A stretch of 64,000 nt of DNA, from NCBI RefSeq assembly GCF_004792685.1, contig NZ_SRXT01000009.1, positions 1 to 64,000 on the forward strand, written 5' to 3'. How positions within the stretch are numbered: position 1 is the first letter of the stretch; the number at the start of each line of letters is the position of its first letter. The DNA is from Sphingomonas gei. GTDB lineage: Bacteria > Pseudomonadota > Alphaproteobacteria > Sphingomonadales > Sphingomonadaceae. The position numbers were made by a program, and so were the translations under genes. The notes beneath the pieces were generated by a model. That model had not been told where the DNA came from and did no database searches. It was given only the letters and a program-made list of their open reading frames with translations. Positions 1 through 7,437 of this stretch are shown here, piece by piece.

Positions 1-154
1 GGCGGGCGGCGGAAAGAGCGAGGATCTCGAACTTGGGTGCGCGCGGATTGACGGACTGGACCGTGCGCAGCGCGATGACGATCGCGACGGTCAGCGTCGA
101 GATCTTGCCGGTGTAGGTGCCGCTGGCGTTCTGCTGGATGGTGCCGATGTTCAT
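1..154 (-). CDS. DUF736 family protein (N-terminal part, cut by window edge)
   Basis: Only the first 51 codons lie in the window. The protein begins MNIGTIQQNASGTYTGKIST, the usual opening of DUF736, a small family of about 100 aa found on alphaproteobacterial plasmids and conjugative elements with no assigned biochemical role. The ATG at 154-152 is preceded by AGGAGA 8-13 bases upstream on the minus strand. It is the last gene of the minus-strand backbone visible here. The family call rests on the N-terminus alone. Confidence 0.8.
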   Translation of the reverse strand, partial: MNIGTIQQNASGTYTGKISTLTVAIVIALRTVQSVNPRAPKFEILALSAAR

Positions 155-221
155 GGGAAGTCTCCTGAGATTGTGCGCTCGAACCCCTTGTCCGAACACA
201 CTCTCTCACCCTCCTCGGCTC

Positions 222-239
222 CTCGGCCGTTCGGCCGAG
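222..239. repeat. Perfect 8-bp inverted repeat (hairpin)
   Basis: CTCGGCCG and CGGCCGAG are separated by 2 bases. The hairpin lies between mucR and the DUF736 gene, both minus strand, and next to a pyrimidine-rich stretch (190-216). There is no U-run, so a factor-independent terminator is unlikely. It fits the hairpin plus G-rich tract module seen in other spacers of this region. Confidence 0.5.
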
Positions 240-310
240 TTAGGCGCGCCAGCGCCGCTCCGACCGCGCCGCTTCGGCGCCGTCGGGATTACTTCGTCCG
301 CACCGCTGCC

Positions 311-898
311 TCAGCCGTTGTCGCTCGGCTCTGCCGCGACCTGTCCTCGTCGGCGACGCGGTGCCTTCGCCACGGCAGTCGGCGCCTCGACAATTTTGCG
401 CTTGCGCGCGCGCGGCGCCTTCGACTTTGCGGCGGGCTCGGTTTGCGGAGCGGGCTGCTGGGCCTCGGGGGCGGAGGCCGGTTCCTGGCGCTTGCGGCCA
501 AGACCAAGGCGCTTGGCGACATCTCGACGTTGCTCGGAATATCCGGGCGCGACCATCGGGTAATCGGCTTTGAGGCCGTAGCGCGCGCGATACTCGGCCG
601 GGGTTAGTCCATGCGTACCTAAATGGCGCTTCAAGGTCTTGTACGGCTTGCCATCGATCATCGAAAGGATGTGGTCGGGGGTCGCCAGACTTTTACGGAC
701 CGAGACTGCGGGCGTGTATTCGGCCTCGGCGGGTGGGGATGGTTCGGCCGGTGCCTCTGGCTCCTTGGCGATGCCGGTGATCGCGGCGTGAGTTTTCGCG
801 ATGAAATCGGGCACGTCTTCGGGCCGAATGTTGTTGTGGGCGACATAGCTGGCGACGATTTCAATCGTCATTTCGACTAGGTTGTTCTCTTCGGGCAT
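311..898 (-). CDS. MucR/Ros-family transcriptional regulator lacking the zinc-ligand cysteine
   Basis: A 195-aa protein. The Ros/MucR DNA-binding core lies at about residues 74-135, including KPYKTLKRHLGTHGLTPAEY. MucR proteins regulate transcription in Alphaproteobacteria and several are H-NS-like silencers. Aligned to Ros, the zinc-ligand Cys is Ser here (S79), while D82, H92 and H96 remain, as in zinc-free Ros homologues. The tail (about 136-195) is rich in Pro, Ala, Lys and Arg and looks disordered. The start at 898 is preferred over the in-frame upstream ATG at 916 because the protein then begins MPEENNLVEM, typical of the family. It could silence the surrounding plasmid genes; that is inference. 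Confidence 0.85.
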   Translation of the reverse strand: MPEENNLVEMTIEIVASYVAHNNIRPEDVPDFIAKTHAAITGIAKEPEAPAEPSPPAEAEYTPAVSVRKSLATPDHILSMIDGKPYKTLKRHLGTHGLTPAEYRARYGLKADYPMVAPGYSEQRRDVAKRLGLGRKRQEPASAPEAQQPAPQTEPAAKSKAPRARKRKIVEAPTAVAKAPRRRRGQVAAEPSDNG

Positions 899-1033
899 CG
901 GGGTCTTCCCACGCAAAGTCCGCCGTGGCGGTAGTCGCCAGACGAACGCTGGTTATGCCGTACTGTCTGTGCCGCGCAACTAGTGGATCGGTCGGCGCTT
1001 CTATTAGCCCTGTCCGGAATTGGTCCGTCCGAT

Positions 1034-1360
1034 TTAGTCCATCGATGACGGTGCCGCCGGTTTGCGCCATTGCGCAATGATGTCCTGCATTTCCTCGGCG
1101 AAACCGAGGCTGTCGATATAGACGGCGCCGCGGTCGTTCTGGCCCAGAAAGCCAATGACCGTCGTGATGTCGTTGGCGATCGCGACGTCGAGGCCGAACA
1201 TATCGGCGATCTCGAAATGACCGAGATCGGGCCCGTTCCACCATGCCATCAGGAAGTTGGCGACGCGGCGCGCCTGACCGGTGTCGCTCATCGCCAGCGG
1301 GATCAGTCGCGTCAGCGCCGCGCGGGCAGCATCATAATCGGTCGGAATCGAGGTCATCAT
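1034..1360 (-). CDS. Small plasmid protein, DUF7673-like
   Basis: About 108 aa, beginning MMTSIPTDYDAARAALTRLI. A GGAG stretch lies just upstream, and either of two adjacent ATGs (1360, 1357) may be used. The protein is acidic and helical, with the segment RRVANFLMAWWNGPDLGHFE followed by an aliphatic stretch. I recognise the pattern as a small conserved family on sphingomonad plasmids, probably DUF7673, but the function is unknown. It lies alone in a gap between mucR and the next minus-strand pair. Confidence 0.6.
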   Translation of the reverse strand: MMTSIPTDYDAARAALTRLIPLAMSDTGQARRVANFLMAWWNGPDLGHFEIADMFGLDVAIANDITTVIGFLGQNDRGAVYIDSLGFAEEMQDIIAQWRKPAAPSSMD

Positions 1361-1417
1361 CTGTCTCCGAGTGCGCAAGCTATAGCCCTGCAGCGCGCGC
1401 GCAACTATTCCTGGCGA

Positions 1418-2116
1418 TCAGAAATGGAGTGGCGTGGGCATGGCGAGCCACTCGGCCCTGGAGGTCGCGATCGTGACGTCGAGGTTTGCCGCCTCGGCCT
1501 CGGAGAAAACGCGCGCTTTCGCCAACCGGTCGAAGCCGTCGGCATCATTTAAGAAGCTGAGCCCGTGCTCAGCGTGCCGGGTGGCGAGCACAAACCCATC
1601 GGCGCCTTCGTCGCGGATGCGATCGAGCGCGCGGTCGAGCATCCTGCCGGTGCTGACATAGTCGATTGCTGTCTCGGTGATGACGACATAACCACCGCCG
1701 AATTCGCCGGCGCGTAGGCGATCGTGATCGGACGCCCATTCGAAGCCGAAAGGGAGCGCGGAGCGCGCGCAACGCTGTATCAGGTTGGCAGCGGTCTCGA
1801 TCCCGAACTGCTCGCCGGACAGGAATAAGATGACCCTGCCCTCAGCGTCGGGGTCGCCGATCACGACGTCGAAGTCGAGATAGGGATAGGCTGCGTCCGC
1901 GAAGAGGTCGAGCAGGCCATCGAAAGGACTGAGATCGGTCCGCGGGAATATCACGGCGAAATCGCCGCCGATGGTCGCATAATGTGCTTCCAGCGCGGCG
2001 AGGCTGACAGCAGGGTCGCCGATCAGGGAAACGGCGTCGACGACGCGGCGAAGAAGGTCGGCCTCGGGGGCGGTGACGACGAGCGTGAACGCGGCCTTGG
2101 TGTAGCTATTCGACAT
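1418..2116 (-). CDS. Conserved hypothetical plasmid protein (232 aa)
   Basis: A soluble acidic protein beginning MSNSYTKAAFTLVVTAPEAD. The open frame continues upstream to 2626, but that stretch is antisense-like low-complexity sequence over the neighbouring gene. The ATG at 2116 with GGAAGG upstream is the credible start. It overlaps the end of the 167-aa gene (2106) by 11 bases, so the two are probably co-translated. The content suggests a mixed alpha/beta protein, including FDGLLDLFADAAYPYLDFD and RVILFLSGEQFGIETA. No family or catalytic motif was recognised. Confidence 0.6.
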   Translation of the reverse strand: MSNSYTKAAFTLVVTAPEADLLRRVVDAVSLIGDPAVSLAALEAHYATIGGDFAVIFPRTDLSPFDGLLDLFADAAYPYLDFDVVIGDPDAEGRVILFLSGEQFGIETAANLIQRCARSALPFGFEWASDHDRLRAGEFGGGYVVITETAIDYVSTGRMLDRALDRIRDEGADGFVLATRHAEHGLSFLNDADGFDRLAKARVFSEAEAANLDVTIATSRAEWLAMPTPLHF

Positions 2117-2609
2117 GCGCTGATCCTTCCGCTCGCGGGATGGCAGTGCCGGCTGTGGCGCTCTCGTCGCCTTCGACGGCGAGCGGCGGCACCGCGAAGT
2201 CGGCCGCGTCGAAGTGCGCGAGCACTGCCTCCAGCGACCCGAGCTGCTCGATCTTCTCTCGCGCGACGACGATTTCGTCGTCTTCGGTCGCGGTATAGGA
2301 GGTGGAAGTCCCCTCGCCGCGAAAGACGACACGTTCCGGCCCCCATTGCCCGGCATACCCGCCCGACCATCGTGCAAACGGAAGCCGGTTCTGGGCGCAC
2401 CAGCTTTCGAGGTCGTCGAAGCAGCCTCCGGCGACTTCGTGCGCATAGAGGTTGAGCGGAGCACCCACAACGCGGTGATGCGCGTCGAAGGGCTCCCCGT
2501 CCCATTCAGTCGCGAGGCCCTCTTCGCGGATGTGCTCGACGAGCTCGGCATAGCTCGAGCGCGAGAGCGACCCTCCAATTGTGATCGATGCGGAAACACG
2601 GTCTGCCAT
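2106..2609 (-). CDS. Conserved hypothetical plasmid protein (167 aa)
   Basis: Begins MADRVSASITIGGSLSRSSY. The start at 2609 has AAGGAG a few bases upstream and is preferred over the longer frame to 2696. The N-terminal half is an alpha/beta segment with a Cys- and Trp-rich patch (FDDLESWCAQNRLPFARWSG) and the tail is acidic. Its stop overlaps the next gene. The function is not recognised. The pairing and overlap argue that the two proteins belong together. Confidence 0.6.
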   Translation of the reverse strand: MADRVSASITIGGSLSRSSYAELVEHIREEGLATEWDGEPFDAHHRVVGAPLNLYAHEVAGGCFDDLESWCAQNRLPFARWSGGYAGQWGPERVVFRGEGTSTSYTATEDDEIVVAREKIEQLGSLEAVLAHFDAADFAVPPLAVEGDESATAGTAIPRAEGSAHVE

Positions 2610-2750
2610 AACGGCTCCTTGATCATCGGTGCCTGACGGGCACGCGGGGTTGCGCGCCGCCGGCTGAGCGGAAGACGCGGAGAGATTGAACCTCAATTGC
2701 GATGCGCTGGCGGGACTGCCGCTCAGCGGGGAGACGGCGTCAGGCGCCGA

Positions 2751-3080
2751 TCAGTGGATCGAGCCGAAGATCGACCGCTTGGCATGGGCCTGGTGTGTCC
2801 CGTCCTTGACGCCGATCGTCGCGCGCATTTCAGCGTTCAATATGTCGACGAGTCCAGGGGGAATGGTGACATGAGGCTCGACGATCGCGATCACGGCCTC
2901 GGGCGTCAGCAGTTCGCCGGGCGCGGTGCCGAACCAGATCAGGGCCTCGCCGTCGGCAGGCTCGTCTTCTGTCCGGAAAAACACCTGTGCAAAAAAGGTC
3001 TGGAGCGGGCGGTCCCAGCCAACCGTTGCGCGGACCACGTGCGGCTGGTCGCCCTTGGGTTGAAGGTCATGCCTGCTCAT
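2751..3080 (-). CDS. Conserved hypothetical plasmid protein (109 aa)
   Basis: Begins MSRHDLQPKGDQPHVVRATV with GGAGA upstream of the ATG at 3080. It contains WDRPLQTFFAQVFF followed by an acidic stretch (TEDEPADGEALIWFG), typical of a small soluble plasmid family of unknown role. The first codons overlap the end of the upstream 67-aa frame by 14 bases. The longer frame to 3386 is not credible because it would read through both neighbours. Confidence 0.6.
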   Translation of the reverse strand: MSRHDLQPKGDQPHVVRATVGWDRPLQTFFAQVFFRTEDEPADGEALIWFGTAPGELLTPEAVIAIVEPHVTIPPGLVDILNAEMRATIGVKDGTHQAHAKRSIFGSIH

Positions 3081-3270
3081 GCGCCGTTCTCCGGATCCTG
3101 TGTTGCACGTGCCGCGCCGCTCCTTCAGCGCTGCTGGTTGCTTTGCCGGCCGCGGACGCGGCTTGGCGCGCTCCAGCCTGGCGAAGAAGAGTACGGGCTT
3201 CGCGCAGCCGCTCAACCGCAATTGCAATTGCCTGCCCCTGTGCGGGGCTGGCCGGTGTGATCCGCCGCAT
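3067..3270 (-). CDS. Small basic helical protein (67 aa)
   Basis: Begins MRRITPASPAQGQAIAIAVE, with GGAGACAC before the ATG. The sequence is Ala/Arg-rich with probable helices (AVERLREARTLLRQAG). It overlaps the next gene by 14 bases. The spacing, ribosome binding site and absence of a competing frame support a real gene. High GC can also give such frames by chance, so confidence is moderate. No function recognised. Confidence 0.5.
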   Translation of the reverse strand: MRRITPASPAQGQAIAIAVERLREARTLLRQAGARQAASAAGKATSSAEGAARHVQHRIRRTAHEQA

Positions 3271-3310
3271 GGTGTGTCTCCGGTAGAAGCGAACAGGAAG
3301 AGGGTGCGGG

Positions 3311-3661
3311 TCAGTCGTCGGCGGGCAGCATGATGGTCATGACTCGGATAGTCGCGGCGAGGTCGGCGGGGTCTTCCGAGCCCCATTCGAGGGACAGGTC
3401 ATAATAATCGATCTTGAAGCGAACGATCGTGTCGCCGATGGAGAACTCGCCTCGCGCGCGCTCTGCGCCGTCCTCGGGTTTGAAAGCGTAACGCCGGATC
3501 GCGCCGAGGACCTGGGCCTGGGCCAATGCCTCGCTCACAGCGCGGCCATCGCCCGAGAGGGTAGCGAGGCAGGTCGCCGTGATCACGGTGCGCGCATTGC
3601 TGTCGAGCCCGAGCCGTATGCGGTCGTTGAGCGCGGCGATGCGGGGGATGGAATCGGTCAT
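3311..3661 (-). CDS. DUF3768 domain protein
   Basis: A 116-aa protein beginning MTDSIPRIAALNDRIRLGLD. The C-terminal signature FKIDYYDLSLEWGSEDPADL and RVMTIMLPADD matches DUF3768, a small family frequent on alphaproteobacterial plasmids, with no known reaction. The ATG at 3661 overlaps the stop of the upstream gene as ATGA (3658-3661), indicating translational coupling. A GGAGAGACGGAGG stretch precedes the start. Confidence 0.8.
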   Translation of the reverse strand: MTDSIPRIAALNDRIRLGLDSNARTVITATCLATLSGDGRAVSEALAQAQVLGAIRRYAFKPEDGAERARGEFSIGDTIVRFKIDYYDLSLEWGSEDPADLAATIRVMTIMLPADD

Positions 3662-3840
3662 GCTGCCTCCGTCTCTCCGGCGTTGAAGGTTTCGAGCCAC
3701 GCCTCCATCGTCGGACGCTCGCTCAACGGCACGATGCGAGCCGCGTCCTGGAAGCGGATCAGCTCAAGCGGCGCGTCGCGGCGAACGGCATCGATCTCGG
3801 CCTCGGGAGGGAGTTGCTTCTCATGGCTGAAGTCGGTCAT
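3658..3840 (-). CDS. Small hypothetical protein coupled to DUF3768
   Basis: A 60-aa acidic protein beginning MTDFSHEKQLPPEAEIDAVR. It ends in an ATGA overlap with the DUF3768 gene, which is the main support for it being real. The start is taken at 3840 rather than 3855 because the internal ATG gives a family-like N-terminus. No function recognised. Confidence 0.5.
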   Translation of the reverse strand: MTDFSHEKQLPPEAEIDAVRRDAPLELIRFQDAARIVPLSERPTMEAWLETFNAGETEAA

Positions 3841-3898
3841 CGTGCCCGGCCGCATCGTGGTCGACCGTCTCGAAAGACTTTAGACACGGATACCGGAA

Positions 3899-4060
3899 TT
3901 AGTCGTCGGTTTCAGGCGTGCCGCAAACTTCGAGGTAGGCGCTTTTCTCGAAGCCGCTTTCGTCGAGTTCGACCAGAGCGAAACCGCCGTCGTCGATGGC
4001 GATGAAGCTGTCGTAAGAGATGCTTCCGAGCCAGCGTTTCAGTTCAGTTGCTTTCATCAT
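3899..4060 (-). CDS. Small hypothetical protein (53 aa)
   Basis: Begins MMKATELKRWLGSISYDSFI, with AGGTGA 6-11 bases upstream of a double ATG (4060 and 4057). The protein is acidic and ends GTPETDD. A longer reading from 4081 or 4174 is possible but lacks a ribosome binding site. It is the first gene of the minus-strand backbone downstream of the inserted LysR cassette. Role unknown. Confidence 0.5.
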   Translation of the reverse strand: MMKATELKRWLGSISYDSFIAIDDGGFALVELDESGFEKSAYLEVCGTPETDD

Positions 4061-4175
4061 GAGGATCACCTGTTCTTTCATGACGATTTGCCGCCTCGGC
4101 TTGCTCGGTGGAGATTTCGATGGCCGGTTCGTCATCAGTTGGGCGCAACGGTGAACGATCGCGGTGGCTGACAAA

Positions 4176-4268
4176 GGAGAACCTCAGGTCTGAAAGGCGG
4201 CATAACGCCACCTTTTCGGCCCCCCTCCCCTCGTCAGCGCGCGGTTCACCCGCCGCGCTGGGTTCTCC
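4176..4268. repeat. Nested inverted-repeat element in the 4061-4380 spacer
   Basis: An outer 8-bp inverted repeat (GGAGAACC at 4176-4183, GGTTCTCC at 4261-4268) encloses two inner hairpins. The first is AAAGGCGGC/GCCACCTTT (4193-4201, 4207-4215; one G-T mismatch). The second is CAGCGCG paired with CGCGCTG (within 4235-4260). A pyrimidine tract (4220-4232) separates them. Single-stranded, this could fold into a three-way junction. It lies at the border between the plasmid backbone and the LysR cassette. The rest of the 320-base spacer shows no gene. Confidence 0.5.
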
Positions 4269-4380
4269 GGCATTGATATAGATGTCGACGGCCGCGGCCT
4301 CGCGGTCCTGATGCCGCGCAATAATACGGCGCTGAAAAAGGGTGTCCCGAACGCGCCGATCGATATCGCTTGCGAGCCGA

Positions 4381-5283
4381 CTAGCGGAGTGGAACGGCGG
4401 TACCGAGCGCGAACCGTTCGAGCAGCCAGCGTCCGGCCGGTCCGGGCAATTTCCCGGCTGGATATACCGCTTGGAACGGCATCACGCCGGCGGCCGGGCC
4501 TTCCAGTTCGATGGCCTCCAGCCGGCCGTCTCTTAGATCATCGGCGACGATCCAGTGCGGCATGTGCCCCCATCCTAGTCCAGCACGCAGGAAGGCATGC
4601 TTGGCTCCGAGATCGGCCAGTCGCCAGACACTCGTCCCCTGAACGCCATAGTCCACGCCGGCGGTCAGCGACGAGCGGTCGGTGAGGACCAACTGAGTCT
4701 CCGCCTGGACGTCGCGCAAGGCGACTGGCCCTGCCTTGCCGGCCAACGACGAGCCCGGGGCGACCACCGTCATCATCTTTTCGCTGAAGAGCGGCTCGCA
4801 CGTCAGGGTCGGCGGTGGAAACGGGAGGGTGCCGGTAATGCCGAGGCTGCATCGTCCATCGAGCACTGCGTGGGCAACGGCGCCCAGTGCCTCGACCTCA
4901 AGCCGGAGCGGCGTAGACGGAAAGTGATGTTTGAAGCTCGCCAGTGCGTGCGTGAGGCACATTTGCGGGAACATGACATCGATTACGATCGAGAGCTCGG
5001 GCTCGAGGCCTGCGCTGAAGCTCTGCGCCCTGGCCTTCAGTCCGTCCGTTTGGCTGACGATGCGCCGCGCGTCGGGGAGCAGGTTCATGCCCTCTTTTGT
5101 CAGTTGAGGGAATCGTCCGATACGCTGGAACAACGATACGCCGAGCTGGCCCTCGAGATTGACGATGGTCTGGCTGACCACGGACTGGGCGCGGCCAAGC
5201 GCCCGTCCGGCAGCCGAGAAGCTGCCCTGATCAACCGCCGCGATGAAGGTGCGAAGTTGATCGAGCGAAAGGCCGTCGAGCAT
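4381..5283 (-). CDS. LysR-family transcriptional regulator
   Basis: A 300-aa protein of standard LTTR length. The N-terminal winged helix-turn-helix is clear (LDQLRTFIAAVDQGSFSAAG, then RAQSVVSQTIVNLEGQLGVS). The rest is the effector-binding domain. It is transcribed divergently from the oxidoreductase cassette beginning at 5375, with a 91-bp shared spacer. Such regulators usually sense a substrate or intermediate of the adjacent genes. The spacer has AT-richer half-sites (ATCTATCC, AGATATAGG) that could form a T-N11-A site, but I cannot define it firmly. Inducer unknown. Confidence 0.9.
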   Translation of the reverse strand: MLDGLSLDQLRTFIAAVDQGSFSAAGRALGRAQSVVSQTIVNLEGQLGVSLFQRIGRFPQLTKEGMNLLPDARRIVSQTDGLKARAQSFSAGLEPELSIVIDVMFPQMCLTHALASFKHHFPSTPLRLEVEALGAVAHAVLDGRCSLGITGTLPFPPPTLTCEPLFSEKMMTVVAPGSSLAGKAGPVALRDVQAETQLVLTDRSSLTAGVDYGVQGTSVWRLADLGAKHAFLRAGLGWGHMPHWIVADDLRDGRLEAIELEGPAAGVMPFQAVYPAGKLPGPAGRWLLERFALGTAVPLR

Positions 5284-5374
5284 GTATCTATCCAGACGAT
5301 GGATGGCATCGAGAGATATAGGCTACATCTGATGGATCACCAGCGCCAGATAGTGGGCGAAGGGATTTTCGCTT
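5284..5374. promoter_or_regulatory. Divergent promoter region of the LysR cassette
   Basis: A 91-bp spacer between the divergent LysR and epimerase-like genes. It must hold both promoters and, by analogy with LTTRs, the regulator binding site. Imperfect dyads are visible (AGAT-N9-ATCT around 5311-5330), but no convincing -35/-10 pair was assigned. Confidence 0.4.
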
Positions 5375-6298
5375 ATGCCTCAGATCTTCATCATCGGCGC
5401 GACGGGCTATGTTGGTGGTCACCTTGCCCGACATCTTGCGGGTGCCGGCCACCGGGTTTCCGGCCTCGCCAGATCAGGCGAGGCAGCCGCGAGACTTGCC
5501 GCAGACGGCCTCCAGGCGGTTGAGGCCGATCTCGACAGCCGGTTCGATGACGTCGTTGCTGCTGCCCTTAAAGCCGATGTCACGATCTATGCTGCTCAGG
5601 TGCAGTTCGAGCGTGAGCCGGCGGTGCTGCGAGCACTTTGCGCCGCGCTTGCCGGACACGACAAGACCGTCATCTTTCTGTCGGGCAGCGGCGTTTTCAT
5701 GCAGCGCACCGGGGGTGGTTGGAGCCCCGATGTCTTCGCTGAAGACGATCCGTTTACCCCCGAGCCGTTCGCTGCGGCGCGTGTTGAAGCCGAGGCTATT
5801 GTCCGTGCCGCTGCCGATAGCGGCGTACGGTCGATCGTGGTCCGCCCGCCTCTAATCTGGGGACCAGGCGACGACGGCCCGGTCGCGAAGGTCTACCGGT
5901 CGGTCGCGACGACCGGCGCGGCCTGTTACATCGGCGCCGGGCTCGCGGCCTATTCCAACGTCCATAGCTCCGATCTCGCGCGGCTGTTCGAACTCGTAAT
6001 CGCCCGCGGTCGACCGGGCGCCCTCTACCACGCCGTCGGCGGTGAGATTCCCTATCGCTGGATCGCCGAGGCGGTCGCCCGTGATCTTGGCGTCGAAGCA
6101 CGCAAGCTGTCGATGACGGAGGCGCAAGAGGTCTTCGGTCCTTTTGGCGCGCTCTTGCTGTCAGCGTGCAGCCGTCAGCGTGATCCGGGCACGCGTGCCG
6201 AGCTGGGCTGGGAACCGCAGCAGCACGACATGCTGGACCAGATCGGCGAGCCCCGGCTTCGCGCACTCGCTGTCCCGCGAGAAGAAGAGGTCGCATGA
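5375..6298 (+). CDS. NAD(P)-dependent epimerase/dehydratase-family (extended SDR) protein
   Basis: A 307-aa extended short-chain dehydrogenase. The Rossmann motif is at the N-terminus (IFIIGATGYVGGHLARHLAG, GxxGxxG form). A typical NAD-epimerase middle follows (FLSGSGVFMQRTGGGWSPD, then VVRPPLIWGPGDDG). The canonical YxxxK is not obvious, so the reaction is uncertain. An AAGGG stretch lies about 8 bases before the ATG. The stop overlaps the next start by 4 bases (ATGA). It is the first gene of a four-gene cassette with an SDR, a DoxX protein and an epoxide-hydrolase-like enzyme. Confidence 0.8.
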   Translation: MPQIFIIGATGYVGGHLARHLAGAGHRVSGLARSGEAAARLAADGLQAVEADLDSRFDDVVAAALKADVTIYAAQVQFEREPAVLRALCAALAGHDKTVIFLSGSGVFMQRTGGGWSPDVFAEDDPFTPEPFAAARVEAEAIVRAAADSGVRSIVVRPPLIWGPGDDGPVAKVYRSVATTGAACYIGAGLAAYSNVHSSDLARLFELVIARGRPGALYHAVGGEIPYRWIAEAVARDLGVEARKLSMTEAQEVFGPFGALLLSACSRQRDPGTRAELGWEPQQHDMLDQIGEPRLRALAVPREEEVA

Positions 6299-7035
6299 GC
6301 ACCCACGCCAATAAGATCGCGATCGTTACGGGTGGTCGGCAGGGCATCGGTCGTGGAATTGCGAACTTGCTCGCTGCTCGCGGCGCAGCGGTCGTGATCG
6401 TCAATCGCAGCGATGGCGCCGAAGCTGCGCAAGCGATTGGCAACGGCGCGATCTCGATCGCGGCCGACGTGACCAGCGAGGCAGATTGGACACGCGTCGC
6501 CGGTGAGGTGGAGCAGCGTTACGGCCGGGTCGACATCCTCGTCCATGCCGCCGGCGCCTATCCGATGGCCTCGTTGGCGGAGATGACGCCCGATATATGG
6601 CGCGGCGTGATGGCGCTGAACCTGGATTCCCACCTCCTCGGCGCGCGCGCGATTGTACCGCTGATGCGCAAGGCGGGCGGTGGCGCCATCGTTGCGATCG
6701 GCTCCGACGCGGTCGGCATGGTGACGCCGCCCGGCTTCGGCTTCTCGCATTACATCTCGTCGAAGATGGGCGTGCTCGGCCTGGTCCGCGCACTCGCGAG
6801 CGAGCTCGCTGCCGATAACATCATCGTCAACGCTGTCCACCCCGGCATCACCGACACCGAGGGTGCGAGCGGCATGCCCAACGAGCAGAAAGCACAGATC
6901 TATATGCAGCAGGCCATCAAGCGGCTCGGAACACCTGCCGACATCGCGGGTCCGGTCGCGTTCCTCACAAGCGAGGACGCACGTTTCGTCACGGGCCAGA
7001 CGTTGGTGGTCGACGGCGGATGGCTGCGACTGTGA
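6295..7035 (+). CDS. Classical SDR oxidoreductase
   Basis: A 246-aa short-chain dehydrogenase/reductase of FabG type. It has the cofactor motif GGRQGIGRG near residue 13, an AGAYP stretch in the NNAG position, a Ser followed by HYISSKMGVLGLVRA (YxxxK) and the C-terminal GQTLVVDGGW. It should oxidise or reduce an alcohol/carbonyl pair using NAD(P). It is translationally coupled to the preceding gene (ATGA). Substrate unknown. Confidence 0.9.
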   Translation: MSTHANKIAIVTGGRQGIGRGIANLLAARGAAVVIVNRSDGAEAAQAIGNGAISIAADVTSEADWTRVAGEVEQRYGRVDILVHAAGAYPMASLAEMTPDIWRGVMALNLDSHLLGARAIVPLMRKAGGGAIVAIGSDAVGMVTPPGFGFSHYISSKMGVLGLVRALASELAADNIIVNAVHPGITDTEGASGMPNEQKAQIYMQQAIKRLGTPADIAGPVAFLTSEDARFVTGQTLVVDGGWLRL

Positions 7036-7436
7036 GCGCGACGATAGAAAGCGGGTTCGGCCCCGCCGCACCTGGCAAGGGTGCCCGCATAGCAGATTGC
7101 GGTATCCGTATCTTGCTCGCGCTGGCGTTCGTCGCGGCCGGCGTTGCCAAGCTTGCGGGCGCGCCACCAATGGTCGCGATCTTCGACCAGATCGGCATCG
7201 GCCAGTGGTTCCGGTTGTTGACCGGAATGCTCGAGATCGCTGGTGGCCTGTTGGTGCTAGTTCCACGGTCCAGTGCTTGGGGCGCTCTGCTGCTTCTGTG
7301 TGTCATGGCAGCAGCGGTGTTTACGCATCTTGTCGTGATCGGCGGCAATCCCGTCCCCGCCCTCGTGCTGCTCGTGCTGAGTGCAGCCGTGCTGTGGCTG
7401 CGTCGCCGCCAACCCCTTGCTGCGATTGGGCGCTGA
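7020..7436 (+). CDS. DoxX-family membrane protein
   Basis: 138 aa with about four hydrophobic segments (ILLALAFVAAGVAKLAGAPP, LLTGMLEIAGGLLVLVP, ALLLLCVMAAAVFTHLVV, ALVLLVLSAAVLWL), the layout of the DoxX/DoxD-like family. The start could be the ATG at 7020 or the GTG at 7032; the latter gives a GTGA overlap with the SDR stop and may be the true coupled start. DoxX proteins are often found with redox and detoxification genes. The role here is unknown. Confidence 0.8.
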   Translation: MAATVSATIESGFGPAAPGKGARIADCGIRILLALAFVAAGVAKLAGAPPMVAIFDQIGIGQWFRLLTGMLEIAGGLLVLVPRSSAWGALLLLCVMAAAVFTHLVVIGGNPVPALVLLVLSAAVLWLRRRQPLAAIGR

Positions 7437-7437
7437 C

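Noticed and set aside
1418..2626. A 402-aa minus-strand open frame
   Set aside because: Only the part from 2116 down looks like protein; the upstream half lies antisense or out of frame over the 2106-2609 gene and has shadow composition.
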